From: Paludibacteraceae bacterium
GTDB taxonomy: Bacteria > Bacteroidota > Bacteroidia > Bacteroidales > Paludibacteraceae
DNA: 64,000 nucleotides
Assembly (NCBI GenBank): GCA_017961765.1
Contig: JAGCWQ010000128.1
Span: 1-64,000, forward strand
Reading direction: 5' to 3'
Below, piece after piece: positions 48,859-57,944 of this stretch. The stretch's first letter is position 1; every line of letters begins with the position of its first letter. The notes under the pieces were generated by a model. It did no database searches and was not told the DNA's origin. It saw only the letters and a program-made list of their open reading frames with translations. The translations under genes and the position numbers were made by a program.

Positions 48859-49449
48859 ATGCTGGCAAAACTTATAGTACCTGTAATAGATACGGAACGA
48901 GGGGTTTTCAGATACGACGGAGAACTCAGCAACGAAGAGTACGGAAATATGGAGTACGAGCATTTCAGACGGACTGACAGACAAGTCGGGCGGTTCGTCG
49001 ACAATATGCGTCGTGGCATCTCCAATGTAAACCAATATCAACGTTTTAGGGAAGTTGACAACGAAGAACACCCCGATTTTTTCTTCAACAATGAGGAAAA
49101 CGAGGTTTACGTTGCCAACGTGAAAAGGCAGAGCATTACGAAAGAAGAACTTTTCGATTATGCTGGCAAGGGTAAAATGTTTATCCTTATCCTGAACATC
49201 AATCCGCTTACGATGTCAGGGGACGCAGAGAGTGAAGTCAGATATTGGATGAGGGACAGCGTGAACGTGATCAACGACCCGGACCTTCCCGACGACGTGA
49301 AACTGAAATCCCTTCAAGGAAGAGATTACGAAATCGTCGTGGAAGACAAGACGATTCAGATAAGGAACTGCAAGTTGGTGCAAAATTTTTCCAATCAGAA
49401 ATACCCATTTCATTTTGCAATAATAGTTGAAAAAGCATTCATAAAATAA
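48859..49449 (+). CDS. Unknown baseplate-module protein, 196 residues
   Basis: Not recognised. Mixed alpha/beta. The segment VYVANVKRQSITKEELFDYA and KGKMFILILNINPLTMSGDA (about residues 99-118) is well ordered; the C-terminus IQIRNCKLVQNFSNQKYPFH is beta. It ends one base into the next start, so it is co-translated with the gp26-like gene. Confidence 0.6.
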   Translation: MLAKLIVPVIDTERGVFRYDGELSNEEYGNMEYEHFRRTDRQVGRFVDNMRRGISNVNQYQRFREVDNEEHPDFFFNNEENEVYVANVKRQSITKEELFDYAGKGKMFILILNINPLTMSGDAESEVRYWMRDSVNVINDPDLPDDVKLKSLQGRDYEIVVEDKTIQIRNCKLVQNFSNQKYPFHFAIIVEKAFIK

Positions 49450-50984
49450 TGGCAAGCAAAGAACAAGAATTTTACGACAAGCAGCACAGGGAGATGTTGC
49501 GTGACGCAGACGACAACGCGGAATCAGCGTTTTACGATGGCGGTGCGAAGCAGGAGAGGGATGTGGCGATGCGTATGCTCGAAAACTCGTACGATATGTA
49601 CGTGACGTCGATGAACGAGACAATAGAACGCAGGAGAAACAAAAAGGACGCCGACGGGAACAGGATTTACAGCGAAGAGAGCCTTACCGGTACGATTGAA
49701 CTCATGGAGACTATGCTCGAGGATATTGTCGAGCAGTACAAGCAACTCGGAGGAAATCCTGAAGACTTGAAGAAACGCCCTGTCCTGAAAAGGAACGACG
49801 AAATGATTATGGACGCAGTGGAGCGTGTCAGCGCGGAAGACGGTATGGTGGAATACCGCAAAAAAGCCGTACAGGAGGCTAAAAAGCGTCAGAGGAACAA
49901 GTATGTCAGCGTGGAGGAGAAAGAGCCTGAAACGGCTCAGGAACCCGAACAGAAGCCAAACAGGAGAACAAGGAAGCCTTCTGTTGTCGTGGAGGAAAAG
50001 CCGTCTGTCGTGAAGGCTGAACCAAGAGTGGGTAACTATACCCCTGAAATTCTAAAACCGATTGAGAAGCCCGCAGAACCTGAGAAAATCGAAATGCCGG
50101 ATACAAGTTATGCACAGCGTTCTACGTTCGATGAAGTTTCGCTTCCTTCAAAGGGCGAGTGCTACAAAACGAAAAGAGACAAAATCCGAGTATCCCATCT
50201 TGTTGCATACGATGAGAACCTTATCCTCTCACCTGGTCTGTACAGAAATGGCACGTTCCTCGACCATATTCTGAGAAACAAAATATTGGACAACGTTGAT
50301 CCGGACGATTTGATCCAAGGGGACAGGGATGCCATCATCATTTGGCTGAGAGCAGGCGGCTACGGCCCTATGTATCCTATCAGGATGACTGACGAAAAGA
50401 CGGGTGAAGAGTTCGAGACGAACGTGAACCTGTCGGAACTGAAGTTCAAACCTTTCGATTTGAAGGGCGACGAGAACGGCTATTTCGATTTCAAACTGCC
50501 TATCAGTGGGGACTTGGTGAAGTTCAGGTTCCTGACGGCGGGCGACGCAAAGAAACTTGACAAGATGCGTCGTGACGAAAACGCTGCCGAAAACGCAACG
50601 GACATGAGGGAAAAACTTCGTGATTTCATTGATTTCATTGAGAAATCAGACAAGTTCACGCAGAAGGAGTCATCGCAGATGCTTGACGACCTCAGGGATA
50701 TTGAGGACGCTGTTTATGCAAGGTACAAGGACGTTGAGGAGACGTATTTCACTCACGACCTGACGAACAGGCTCATTCTCTCAACCGTGTCAGTAAACGG
50801 AATTTCCGACAGGGAGTATGTTATGAACTATGTTCTTAACATGAACCTGAAAGACGCTGCCGAATACAGGAAATACATTATCGACAACGAACCTGGTATT
50901 GATTACAACATTAAGGTTCAGGGTCCCGGAGGTGACTACATTGACACCTTTCTGCAACTTGATCAATTTATTTTCGTCTATTGA
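49449..50984 (+). CDS. Baseplate hub assembly protein, T4 gp26/gp51-like
   Basis: This 511-residue protein has a disordered, charged N-terminal part (residues 1-230) and a C-terminal domain typical of T4-like baseplate hub assembly proteins: LPSKGECYKTKRDKIRVSHL (about 231-250), YDENLILSPGLYRNGTFLDH, LIQGDRDAIIIWLRAGGYGP (about 285-304), then FKPFDLKGDENGYFDFKLP and VKFRFLTAGDAKKLDKM. The gene's 3' end overlaps another frame that continues the helical chain with WNEIYGCVNYLNLPYETVM, so a frameshift extension is possible. T4 gp26 is 208 residues; the extra length is the N-terminal part. Confidence 0.7.
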   Translation: MASKEQEFYDKQHREMLRDADDNAESAFYDGGAKQERDVAMRMLENSYDMYVTSMNETIERRRNKKDADGNRIYSEESLTGTIELMETMLEDIVEQYKQLGGNPEDLKKRPVLKRNDEMIMDAVERVSAEDGMVEYRKKAVQEAKKRQRNKYVSVEEKEPETAQEPEQKPNRRTRKPSVVVEEKPSVVKAEPRVGNYTPEILKPIEKPAEPEKIEMPDTSYAQRSTFDEVSLPSKGECYKTKRDKIRVSHLVAYDENLILSPGLYRNGTFLDHILRNKILDNVDPDDLIQGDRDAIIIWLRAGGYGPMYPIRMTDEKTGEEFETNVNLSELKFKPFDLKGDENGYFDFKLPISGDLVKFRFLTAGDAKKLDKMRRDENAAENATDMREKLRDFIDFIEKSDKFTQKESSQMLDDLRDIEDAVYARYKDVEETYFTHDLTNRLILSTVSVNGISDREYVMNYVLNMNLKDAAEYRKYIIDNEPGIDYNIKVQGPGGDYIDTFLQLDQFIFVY

Positions 50985-51234
50985 GTACGGTAGCGAATAC
51001 GAATATTCATTCTGGAACGAAATATACGGGTGTGTTAATTACCTGAATCTACCTTACGAAACGGTAATGAACATGCCGATTTATGTGCGTAAATTTTGGA
51101 TACAACGCCACAACCGTCAAGCCGAGGAAGAGAAACAAAGCGATATTGATTCACAGCAAAATAAAATAGGCGGCATTCAGTTGAACGCATACGCAAGAAT
51201 GGAACAAACAAAAGCACAAAATGGTGGGGTTTAA
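50932..51234 (+). CDS. Downstream frame of tail assembly protein, possibly made by frameshift
   Basis: This +1 frame (relative to 49449) overlaps the end of the hub assembly gene and encodes LINLFSSIEYGSEYEYSFWN and YLNLPYETVMNMPIYVRKFW, a pattern like the second part of phage tail assembly chaperones. There is no ATG before the conserved segment; candidate starts are TTG at 50899 or GTG at 50932. So either it starts at a weak codon or it is expressed by ribosomal frameshifting from the upstream frame. The product is helical and charged at the C-terminus. Confidence 0.6.
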   Translation: MTTLTPFCNLINLFSSIEYGSEYEYSFWNEIYGCVNYLNLPYETVMNMPIYVRKFWIQRHNRQAEEEKQSDIDSQQNKIGGIQLNAYARMEQTKAQNGGV

Positions 51235-51257
51235 ATCCCGCCATTTTTCATTTTCAG

Positions 51258-51266
51258 GTATTTATA
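51258..51266 (+). promoter_or_regulatory. Late promoter element GTATTTATA for tape measure
   Basis: GGTATTTATAAG ends 29 bases before the ATG at 51296. Confidence 0.65.
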
Positions 51267-51295
51267 AGTGATAGAAAATACCATTTTCAGAATAT

Positions 51296-54019
51296 ATGGC
51301 TGATGTTGATTTGACAAAAATAGAGGGTGCCCTAAATGATATAAAATCTAATGTTTCGAATATCCAAAACGACGTTGAGACTTCAAAGCCGAATTTTGAC
51401 GCCGGGATGCAGAAACTTGTCAGCAAGATTGACGCACTCGATACATTAAGGGCGTGGGCTACGACATCTACCGGCAGGACTTCTTCCGGCCGGTTCCCTA
51501 CCGGCGTATCTGCAAAGATTTCAGAGATAGCCGCATTCCAAAAAAATATATCCACGAACACTGATAACATCGCTACCAGTGCAGGTGAGATAAATTCAAA
51601 AATAGCAGATGCCGTTCAAATCCTCAGACATATTGAAGGGCACATAACGGGTTCTTCATCGACAACTGCAACTCCTTCGGCAGCAACGGGTGTCACTGCA
51701 ACGACAACAGACATTCATTCAACTGTAAAAGATATCCTTACCGAGATTAAGGGTATTCGCCTTGATCTTGCTTCGAAAACATTTGATACCGGAAACGACG
51801 AACTCAACGAAAAGTTGAAGGAGATTGCTGATCTTGAAGCGGATGCAAAACTTCATAGGGCGAAACTAAACGAATATTATCGTACGGGAAAAGTACCGGA
51901 TGGTAAAACAAAACGCCAATTTGAAAGGGAAGAGAGACGCAGACAGAAAGAAGAACAGAAACGAAGGGATAGGATAAGCGGAAAGAGGGGCGGAGGTGCC
52001 ACTGCGGTAAAGGCAATGGACTTCGTGAAGGGTCTCATAACCGAGAAGCCTTCCGCAAGTAAACTTGCCGACAAGGGAATTTCAACAGTGTCTCAGACAA
52101 GTCCGGTAATCGGCGGTATTCTTTCTTTGATTAAGTCGGTTATCGAACTCGGTTCGAAACAGGATAGGGCTACTTCTGAATTTGCAAGGGCCATAGGCGG
52201 AAGCAGACAGGGAAAAACTAACGCCGGCGACACTGTAAGGAACATGATTGGGCAGATGCCACTGACAAGGGGGTATACTGCTGACGCTGCTTACAGTGCA
52301 ATGACTGAAATTGCAGAAGCAAGGGGTAGGACTACGGAAAGAATGTCTGCAGGCGCCCTTCAATCTGCAATAGACTTGAAACGTTTCGGAATTGGTGGAG
52401 AAGCAGTAAACAATTTTGATACTTTCGGCAAATCTCTTGAACAGACTGACAAATATTTTGCAAAACTGTATGGAGAGGTTTCAAAGAAGGGCCTTTCATT
52501 CAAGAACGTTTCAAAAGCGGTAAACGATAACCTTAAAGCAGCACAAAGTCATACATTTGCAAACGGACTACGTGGACTGCAAAGGATGGCTGAAACCTCA
52601 ACGCAGTTGAAGTACAATATGCAGCAGGTATTCCAACTTGCGGATAAAGTTTCAGAAGTTGAAGGCGCAATCAGCACTGCTGCCAATTTGTCAGTTCTCG
52701 GCGGGCAGTTCGCTCAATTCAGCAACCCTATGCAATTGTTGTATGAGGGACTGAACGATACGGGTGCACTTAATGAAAGGCTCATTAAGATGTTCGGAAA
52801 CCGTGCATCTTGGAACAAGGAGACACAACAGATGGATATGACGGCTCTCGACAGGGAGTTTGTCAAGCAGGCAGCGAAAGCCGCAGGGCTGGATCCGAAT
52901 GAAATGATTTCCATGTCCCTGAACGAAGGTAAAATGCGTCACATCGGCAGGCAGATACACGGAGTTGACAAAGATACTGCGGAATATATCAAGAATATCG
53001 CTGAAATTGGCAAGAACGGACAGGCGTATGTAACGCTTAACGGAAAAGAAAAGGCGGTATCCGAACTCAGTATGGCTGACAAGGAGTCGCTTGAAAAGGA
53101 AAGCAGGGCAAAAGATACGAGGGAAGGAGCAAAACTCGGTGATATCTACGGAGAGACTATGAGTATTGGCGAAACCCTTGACAACATTCTGTCTTATCTA
53201 CAGGAACAACTTGGACGTTGGGTATTCGGCTTGTTCAACGCATTAGCAAAATACGAAAACAGGCGTCAGGATATTGCTCAGGGTACAGGAAGTAGGGAAC
53301 TTCAACAGAAACGTCTGCAATACTACAACGAGCACGCAAAGGAACACAACGGTTTCTGGGGTGGAAGAAAAGCGTGGGCAAGAGACGTTGTTTCAAAGAT
53401 GACGGAAGCAGAACTTGATAGGGAACTTTCAAGGAGCAGAGGCGGAAGTGCTATGAACGGAATAACGCCGACAAAGACTGTTCAGGGAAAATCGCCTATT
53501 GGGATCAATCCTGCGTTCCGTATGCCCGGATACGGACTGCTTACCGGACCATCACATTTCAAGGGAGGAATAAAAGGAATGAACCGTGGACAACTTTGGG
53601 AAGCCGAAGGCGGAGAATTCCTTATCAACAAACAGTCTTCCGCAAAATACAGGAATGAACTCGTCAAGATTCAAAACGGAACGTACAACCCATATTCTTA
53701 TTCCAATGACTTGATTAAGAACGATATGCGTAGGCATTATGGGGCTATGGAAGTTGCCAACAGGGGTGTTGCTTCCAACCAAATGCTCACTCAGAACCAG
53801 CCTAACCAAGTAAGCGGGACGATAAAGGTTGACATTCCTCAGACTATCACGATAAACATTGCCGGACAGGGCAAGATTGGCGACTACGACATAAGCGGAA
53901 TTATCAGGAACTACGTGGATGCGTTTATGAAGGAAGCCGAAATGAGGAAGAGTTTCAGCGGGTTCAACAAAGAGAAATTCTACAACCAAGCGGGTGTTGT
54001 AAGTGCGTTCGGCAGGTGA
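51296..54019 (+). CDS. Tape measure protein (T4 gp29-like role)
   Basis: This 907-residue protein is the likely tape measure. The N-terminal 130 residues are helical, S/T-rich and coiled-coil-like (LDTLRAWATTSTGRTSSGRF). A basic segment (residues 202-235, ERRRQKEEQKRRDRISGKRG) is followed by a helical middle with hydrophobic alanine/glycine-rich stretches (QTSPVIGGILSLIKSVIELG). The C-terminal domain has a signature of tape measures: YGLLTGPSHFKGGIKGMNRG then WEAEGGEFLINKQSSAKYRN (about 747-766). It is preceded by a late element and followed by the baseplate genes. Confidence 0.85.
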   Translation: MADVDLTKIEGALNDIKSNVSNIQNDVETSKPNFDAGMQKLVSKIDALDTLRAWATTSTGRTSSGRFPTGVSAKISEIAAFQKNISTNTDNIATSAGEINSKIADAVQILRHIEGHITGSSSTTATPSAATGVTATTTDIHSTVKDILTEIKGIRLDLASKTFDTGNDELNEKLKEIADLEADAKLHRAKLNEYYRTGKVPDGKTKRQFEREERRRQKEEQKRRDRISGKRGGGATAVKAMDFVKGLITEKPSASKLADKGISTVSQTSPVIGGILSLIKSVIELGSKQDRATSEFARAIGGSRQGKTNAGDTVRNMIGQMPLTRGYTADAAYSAMTEIAEARGRTTERMSAGALQSAIDLKRFGIGGEAVNNFDTFGKSLEQTDKYFAKLYGEVSKKGLSFKNVSKAVNDNLKAAQSHTFANGLRGLQRMAETSTQLKYNMQQVFQLADKVSEVEGAISTAANLSVLGGQFAQFSNPMQLLYEGLNDTGALNERLIKMFGNRASWNKETQQMDMTALDREFVKQAAKAAGLDPNEMISMSLNEGKMRHIGRQIHGVDKDTAEYIKNIAEIGKNGQAYVTLNGKEKAVSELSMADKESLEKESRAKDTREGAKLGDIYGETMSIGETLDNILSYLQEQLGRWVFGLFNALAKYENRRQDIAQGTGSRELQQKRLQYYNEHAKEHNGFWGGRKAWARDVVSKMTEAELDRELSRSRGGSAMNGITPTKTVQGKSPIGINPAFRMPGYGLLTGPSHFKGGIKGMNRGQLWEAEGGEFLINKQSSAKYRNELVKIQNGTYNPYSYSNDLIKNDMRRHYGAMEVANRGVASNQMLTQNQPNQVSGTIKVDIPQTITINIAGQGKIGDYDISGIIRNYVDAFMKEAEMRKSFSGFNKEKFYNQAGVVSAFGR

Positions 54020-54022
54020 GCT

Positions 54023-54051
54023 CCTGGTCTATAAAATATCTTTAGACCAGG
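54023..54051. repeat. Hairpin between tape measure and baseplate genes
   Basis: CCTGGTCTA and TAGACCAGG form a 9-bp stem with an 11-base loop just after the tape-measure stop. No T run follows, so it may be an RNA-processing or attenuator element. The rest of 54052-54143 is A-rich with no clear element. Confidence 0.5.
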
Positions 54052-54143
54052 ATCTTATAAAGGCCGGTATAATATAGAAAACTATTTAACAAAAAATAAA
54101 AAAAACTCTATTAAATAACAAGAAAAAGAAAGAAACAGACACA

Positions 54144-57100
54144 ATGGGCAATACCGCAAAAGTGGTTGGCGTTCTTCATTATAACGACGCGACGAGGGAT
54201 GAACTGCTCAAGCGACTGAATTGGAGGAGGGACTATCTCGAGAACTTCACACCCGATACGAAGTTGGAAAGGATAGCCAACGAGATATTCACGCAGGAGT
54301 TGGCAGTCGCGACGTATGCCAATAACGACAGAGACCTTGCAAGAAAATACATCACCCCAGAGTTAGTGAATTTCTATGGAAGTTCACCGGGTTTGAACAC
54401 AAAATTGGCTAAATATACTTTTGGTCAAGACTATACAGGCAGGATTTCTGACATTGATGAAGCAAACGTCAAGTTCGAGCACGAGTATCTTTCTTATCTG
54501 CTGAAAGACAACGTAGAAGGTATTGAGTTAGTCGCAAACGAGGATATGGCTGCTCCGAGAAGGCACATGCTCAACATGCTCATTGATGCCGGCAGGTTGA
54601 AAGGGGATTCTATGTATTACCTTTCCCAAGCGAACAGGTACGTCGAGTTCAGGCAGGCGTTGGAAATACTTGGAGACATACAGGGAACCATTACAAACGA
54701 GGATGAGTTCAATGATGGTAACAAATATGTTTCCACAAACAATTCCCGTTCTGAAACACAGTTTGACGAAAGCGATATAGCCGGTTTGGAAGGTATCGGC
54801 GTGTCAACCACCAACGACAGTTTCCTGAGTTTCTACAACGTCCCTCAGAAAAAGCCGAAGAGTCTGCTCAGCAAGACGAATGACTTGTTCAACAGGCATA
54901 AGATAAGCACGCTTGCCGCAAGGTTCCACACTTCAAGCGAGATTGGCACCGAGATAGAGACGACGGATACAGCCAAATCTCAGTTCGGAAATTCGCACGG
55001 AAGAAATTTGTTGAAGAAAAATCCGTATGACAATTCACTTACGAACGGATATGAGAACCCATATTGCCGTGTTTGGACTTATCACCATCAATACGACAGA
55101 ATGTCAAGGCTCATAAGGCCGTTCACGGAAGCCGATTCTGACGGAAACGTGGTTGCCACCGATGCCGTGTACGATATGGATCCGTACAAAGCCGAGTACA
55201 AATCCGCTTCCAACGGAAGGGATTATTTGAAAGCCAATACGGTACTCGGTAAAAACGGCAGGGTGGCTATCGCACCGAAAGGTGATTGTGGGAAAATAAA
55301 TACGGAAATCAAGAAGTGCATGTTTTCCATTGAAAACCTTGCTTGGAAAGATGTCCCAAGGAATATGGGTTATATCTCAAAAGAGCAACGTGGTCCTAAC
55401 GGCGGTAGAATTATGTGGTTCCCGCCTTATGATTTGGATTTCAGCGAGAGCGTGCAGGTGGATTGGAACCAGAACAAGTTTATCGGAAGGGGCGAGCCCG
55501 TGTTCACGTACAGCAACACGACGAGGCAGGGGCAGTTGTCGTTTGCACTGCTCATTGACCACCCTTCGATAATAGACAATATTCCGAAATACAATATCAA
55601 GCACGGAGATACGACGGAAGACGGGGCGTATGTCGAGGATGAAGATGTTCTCAGGTTCTTCGCCGGCTGCCAAGTACCGAGTTTGAAGAAACAGATTGAG
55701 TGCCCTGACGACGGCCCTGATTCAGACCAACAAGGAAACGGCGACGAGCCTTCGGAGAGCATTCCAACGAAGGAAAAGAGCGTACATGTAAAATTTTACG
55801 TATATTACCCGAACAATTATTCAGGAAACAGTGTAAAGATAAGCCGTGACCAATGGGCACAGAGCGGAAGTTCTGACAGGTCGTGGTTCGAATACATACT
55901 GTATGGACAGAACACTATCCTTGATCCGGTTGTGAACGGGTCTGGTTATGAAACGTCTCCAAATGATATCGCTATATCATCAGGAAACGATGCCAGCCAA
56001 TCCATGCCTGTTTATGCGGATTGCAAAGATTGGGAAGACGGAAAGGGGGAACTTAAAAAGGACGAATCTGGTCACGATATTTTTTACAAGTATAGGGTTG
56101 ACTTTGATTTACATCAAAAACTGTTCAACAGGCTTCCTGGACAGAAACTTTTCACAAGGTCAGGCAGTACATATCCTGTTGACGAGAGCGGAAACTCGAT
56201 AAGCAACTACTATGACTCGAAAGATTTCCAACTGAATTCAGCGAAGACAAATCTTCCGAAAGATGCTACGCACACATTTCAGGAAATTGTTCGCATAATG
56301 TTCTGTGCAAACCAAGATTTGTTTGCACCGCTCAAAAACATAACGAGCGACAGTAACGCTTATCACGTTGATCCGGAAGATTCATTGGTAAAAGCGTTTA
56401 AGGGCAAGAAGATAACGAAAGTCCATATCAAGGCAGGTGCCACGAAGCAAGATAGCGAACATACGGATGTTCTCGCAATGAGAAGGGCGCGTGCGGTAAA
56501 GGACTTGCTCACGACTTTCGGAAACGTAAGCGAAGACGTGTTCGATGACTACGAGCCCGTTCCAAGTGCGGATTTGAAAGACAAGACGGATATCAACTCA
56601 TTGGAGGCAAAACTCCAAAGGTTTGCTTCCGTCGATTTGTGGTACGACGACCCTGAGATTGTGAAACTTTCCGAGACGACTCATACGACGGAAGGCACTG
56701 TTACGGGAGAAGAGGCTACGGGTTGGCACTTGATTGAAAATAATGAAAACGAGGTACATTACGGGGACGATATAGAAGCGGCGGTGCACATTGAGAGTAT
56801 GCCGGTTGCTTCGTCGAAAGTGAAAGAGCCCGAGATTGCGAGGTACGAAACGGAAGCGGAGTATTTCAAGAACATAGAACTCACGGCGCCGTTTGTGTAC
56901 AAGAGCATTATCGAGAAGTTCAAGTATTTCAACCCTGCGTTCCATTCAATGTCTCCAGAAGGGTTCAATGCAAGGCTTACGTTCCTTCAGCAGTGCACAA
57001 GGCAGGGGCATACGATTTCAGCGACTGACTTGTCTTATGCAAAGACGGCTGGCAACCTCGCATTTGGCAGAATGCCTGTTTGTGTGTTGAGGATTGGCGA

Positions 57101-57614
57101 TTTTATCAACACCAAGATTATCATAAACAGCATGAGCATAACCTACGGTGCTAACGGAAATCCTCAGTGGGATTTGAACCCTGAGGGTATAGGCGTGCAG
57201 CCTATGTATGCAAAGGTTCAACTCGGCATCGTGATTATCGGCGGGCAGTCTCTCGAAGGGCCAATCAACAGGCTTCAGAATGCGGTATCGTTCAACTACT
57301 ATGCGAATACCGGCGTTTACGACAACCGTTCGGACAGGATTGGTATGGCTACGGAAAAGAGAGTTTTCAGTGGAGACGGAGAATATGTGCGTGAGGAAAC
57401 GGTTGAGACGAGCGGTGACAAGTTGAAAGTATGGGACGAGTCCGAATACGAGTACACGAAGACCGTTTACAACAATATTTGGACACCTTATCCAAACCTT
57501 AGGGTGAAGGACGATTACAACAACGATATCGCTTCATATAACGAGTATAAGGCTAAGGGCGGTTCAAGCGGAGTGGAAAAAGATGAGAACGGAAGGTACC
57601 GTCTAAAACAGTAA
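54144..57614 (+). CDS. Large baseplate/tube-initiator-type protein with OmpA-like segment, 1156 residues
   Basis: The C-terminal part (about residues 975-1075) resembles baseplate tail-tube-initiator proteins: MPVCVLRIGDFINTKIIINS, SITYGANGNPQWDLNPEGIG, VQPMYAKVQLGIVIIGGQSL. At residues about 750-795 there is an OmpA-like motif, FKGKKITKVHIKAGATKQDS then EHTDVLAMRRARAVKDLLTT, like the peptidoglycan-binding OmpA domain (alternating V-x-G ... LS-x-x-RA). The N-terminal half has no recognised domain. It is a single late gene after the tape measure and before gp53. The OmpA-like part may contact the host cell wall on contraction. Confidence 0.7.
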   Translation: MGNTAKVVGVLHYNDATRDELLKRLNWRRDYLENFTPDTKLERIANEIFTQELAVATYANNDRDLARKYITPELVNFYGSSPGLNTKLAKYTFGQDYTGRISDIDEANVKFEHEYLSYLLKDNVEGIELVANEDMAAPRRHMLNMLIDAGRLKGDSMYYLSQANRYVEFRQALEILGDIQGTITNEDEFNDGNKYVSTNNSRSETQFDESDIAGLEGIGVSTTNDSFLSFYNVPQKKPKSLLSKTNDLFNRHKISTLAARFHTSSEIGTEIETTDTAKSQFGNSHGRNLLKKNPYDNSLTNGYENPYCRVWTYHHQYDRMSRLIRPFTEADSDGNVVATDAVYDMDPYKAEYKSASNGRDYLKANTVLGKNGRVAIAPKGDCGKINTEIKKCMFSIENLAWKDVPRNMGYISKEQRGPNGGRIMWFPPYDLDFSESVQVDWNQNKFIGRGEPVFTYSNTTRQGQLSFALLIDHPSIIDNIPKYNIKHGDTTEDGAYVEDEDVLRFFAGCQVPSLKKQIECPDDGPDSDQQGNGDEPSESIPTKEKSVHVKFYVYYPNNYSGNSVKISRDQWAQSGSSDRSWFEYILYGQNTILDPVVNGSGYETSPNDIAISSGNDASQSMPVYADCKDWEDGKGELKKDESGHDIFYKYRVDFDLHQKLFNRLPGQKLFTRSGSTYPVDESGNSISNYYDSKDFQLNSAKTNLPKDATHTFQEIVRIMFCANQDLFAPLKNITSDSNAYHVDPEDSLVKAFKGKKITKVHIKAGATKQDSEHTDVLAMRRARAVKDLLTTFGNVSEDVFDDYEPVPSADLKDKTDINSLEAKLQRFASVDLWYDDPEIVKLSETTHTTEGTVTGEEATGWHLIENNENEVHYGDDIEAAVHIESMPVASSKVKEPEIARYETEAEYFKNIELTAPFVYKSIIEKFKYFNPAFHSMSPEGFNARLTFLQQCTRQGHTISATDLSYAKTAGNLAFGRMPVCVLRIGDFINTKIIINSMSITYGANGNPQWDLNPEGIGVQPMYAKVQLGIVIIGGQSLEGPINRLQNAVSFNYYANTGVYDNRSDRIGMATEKRVFSGDGEYVREETVETSGDKLKVWDESEYEYTKTVYNNIWTPYPNLRVKDDYNNDIASYNEYKAKGGSSGVEKDENGRYRLKQ

Positions 57615-57619
57615 CGAAA

Positions 57620-57940
57620 ATGGCATACGACAGATACAAGGCTTTCAGGACGGACGGAAAGGTTTTTATACCTCCGTTCGTCAAAATAGTTCCGAAATCG
57701 ACAGATTTCTTTGAGGAGTACCATCGTGGGGTGACGAGGCTTGATCTTGTTTCCTACGATTACTATGGTGATCCGGGATATGATTGGCTTATCCTCATGG
57801 CGAATCCGGAACTCGGAAATCTCGAATTCGAGATACCGGACGGTGCCCTTGTGAGGATACCGTACCCGTTGGCTATGACGCTCGAGAACTACAACGAACA
57901 GATTGAAAAATTTTACACATTATACGGCATAGACAGTTAA
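57620..57940 (+). CDS. Baseplate wedge protein, T4 gp53-like
   Basis: This 106-residue protein is like gp53. Family features: DRYKAFRTDGKVFIPPFVKI, then RLDLVSYDYYGDPGYDWLIL (about residues 40-59) and ANPELGNLEFEIPDGALVRI, ending IPYPLAMTLENYNEQIEKFY, a LysM-like basis seen in wedge gp53. T4 gp53 is 196 residues; this is shorter. It starts 5 bases after the preceding gene, and the hub gene begins 4 bases after its stop. Confidence 0.8.
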   Translation: MAYDRYKAFRTDGKVFIPPFVKIVPKSTDFFEEYHRGVTRLDLVSYDYYGDPGYDWLILMANPELGNLEFEIPDGALVRIPYPLAMTLENYNEQIEKFYTLYGIDS

Positions 57941-57944
57941 CGCA

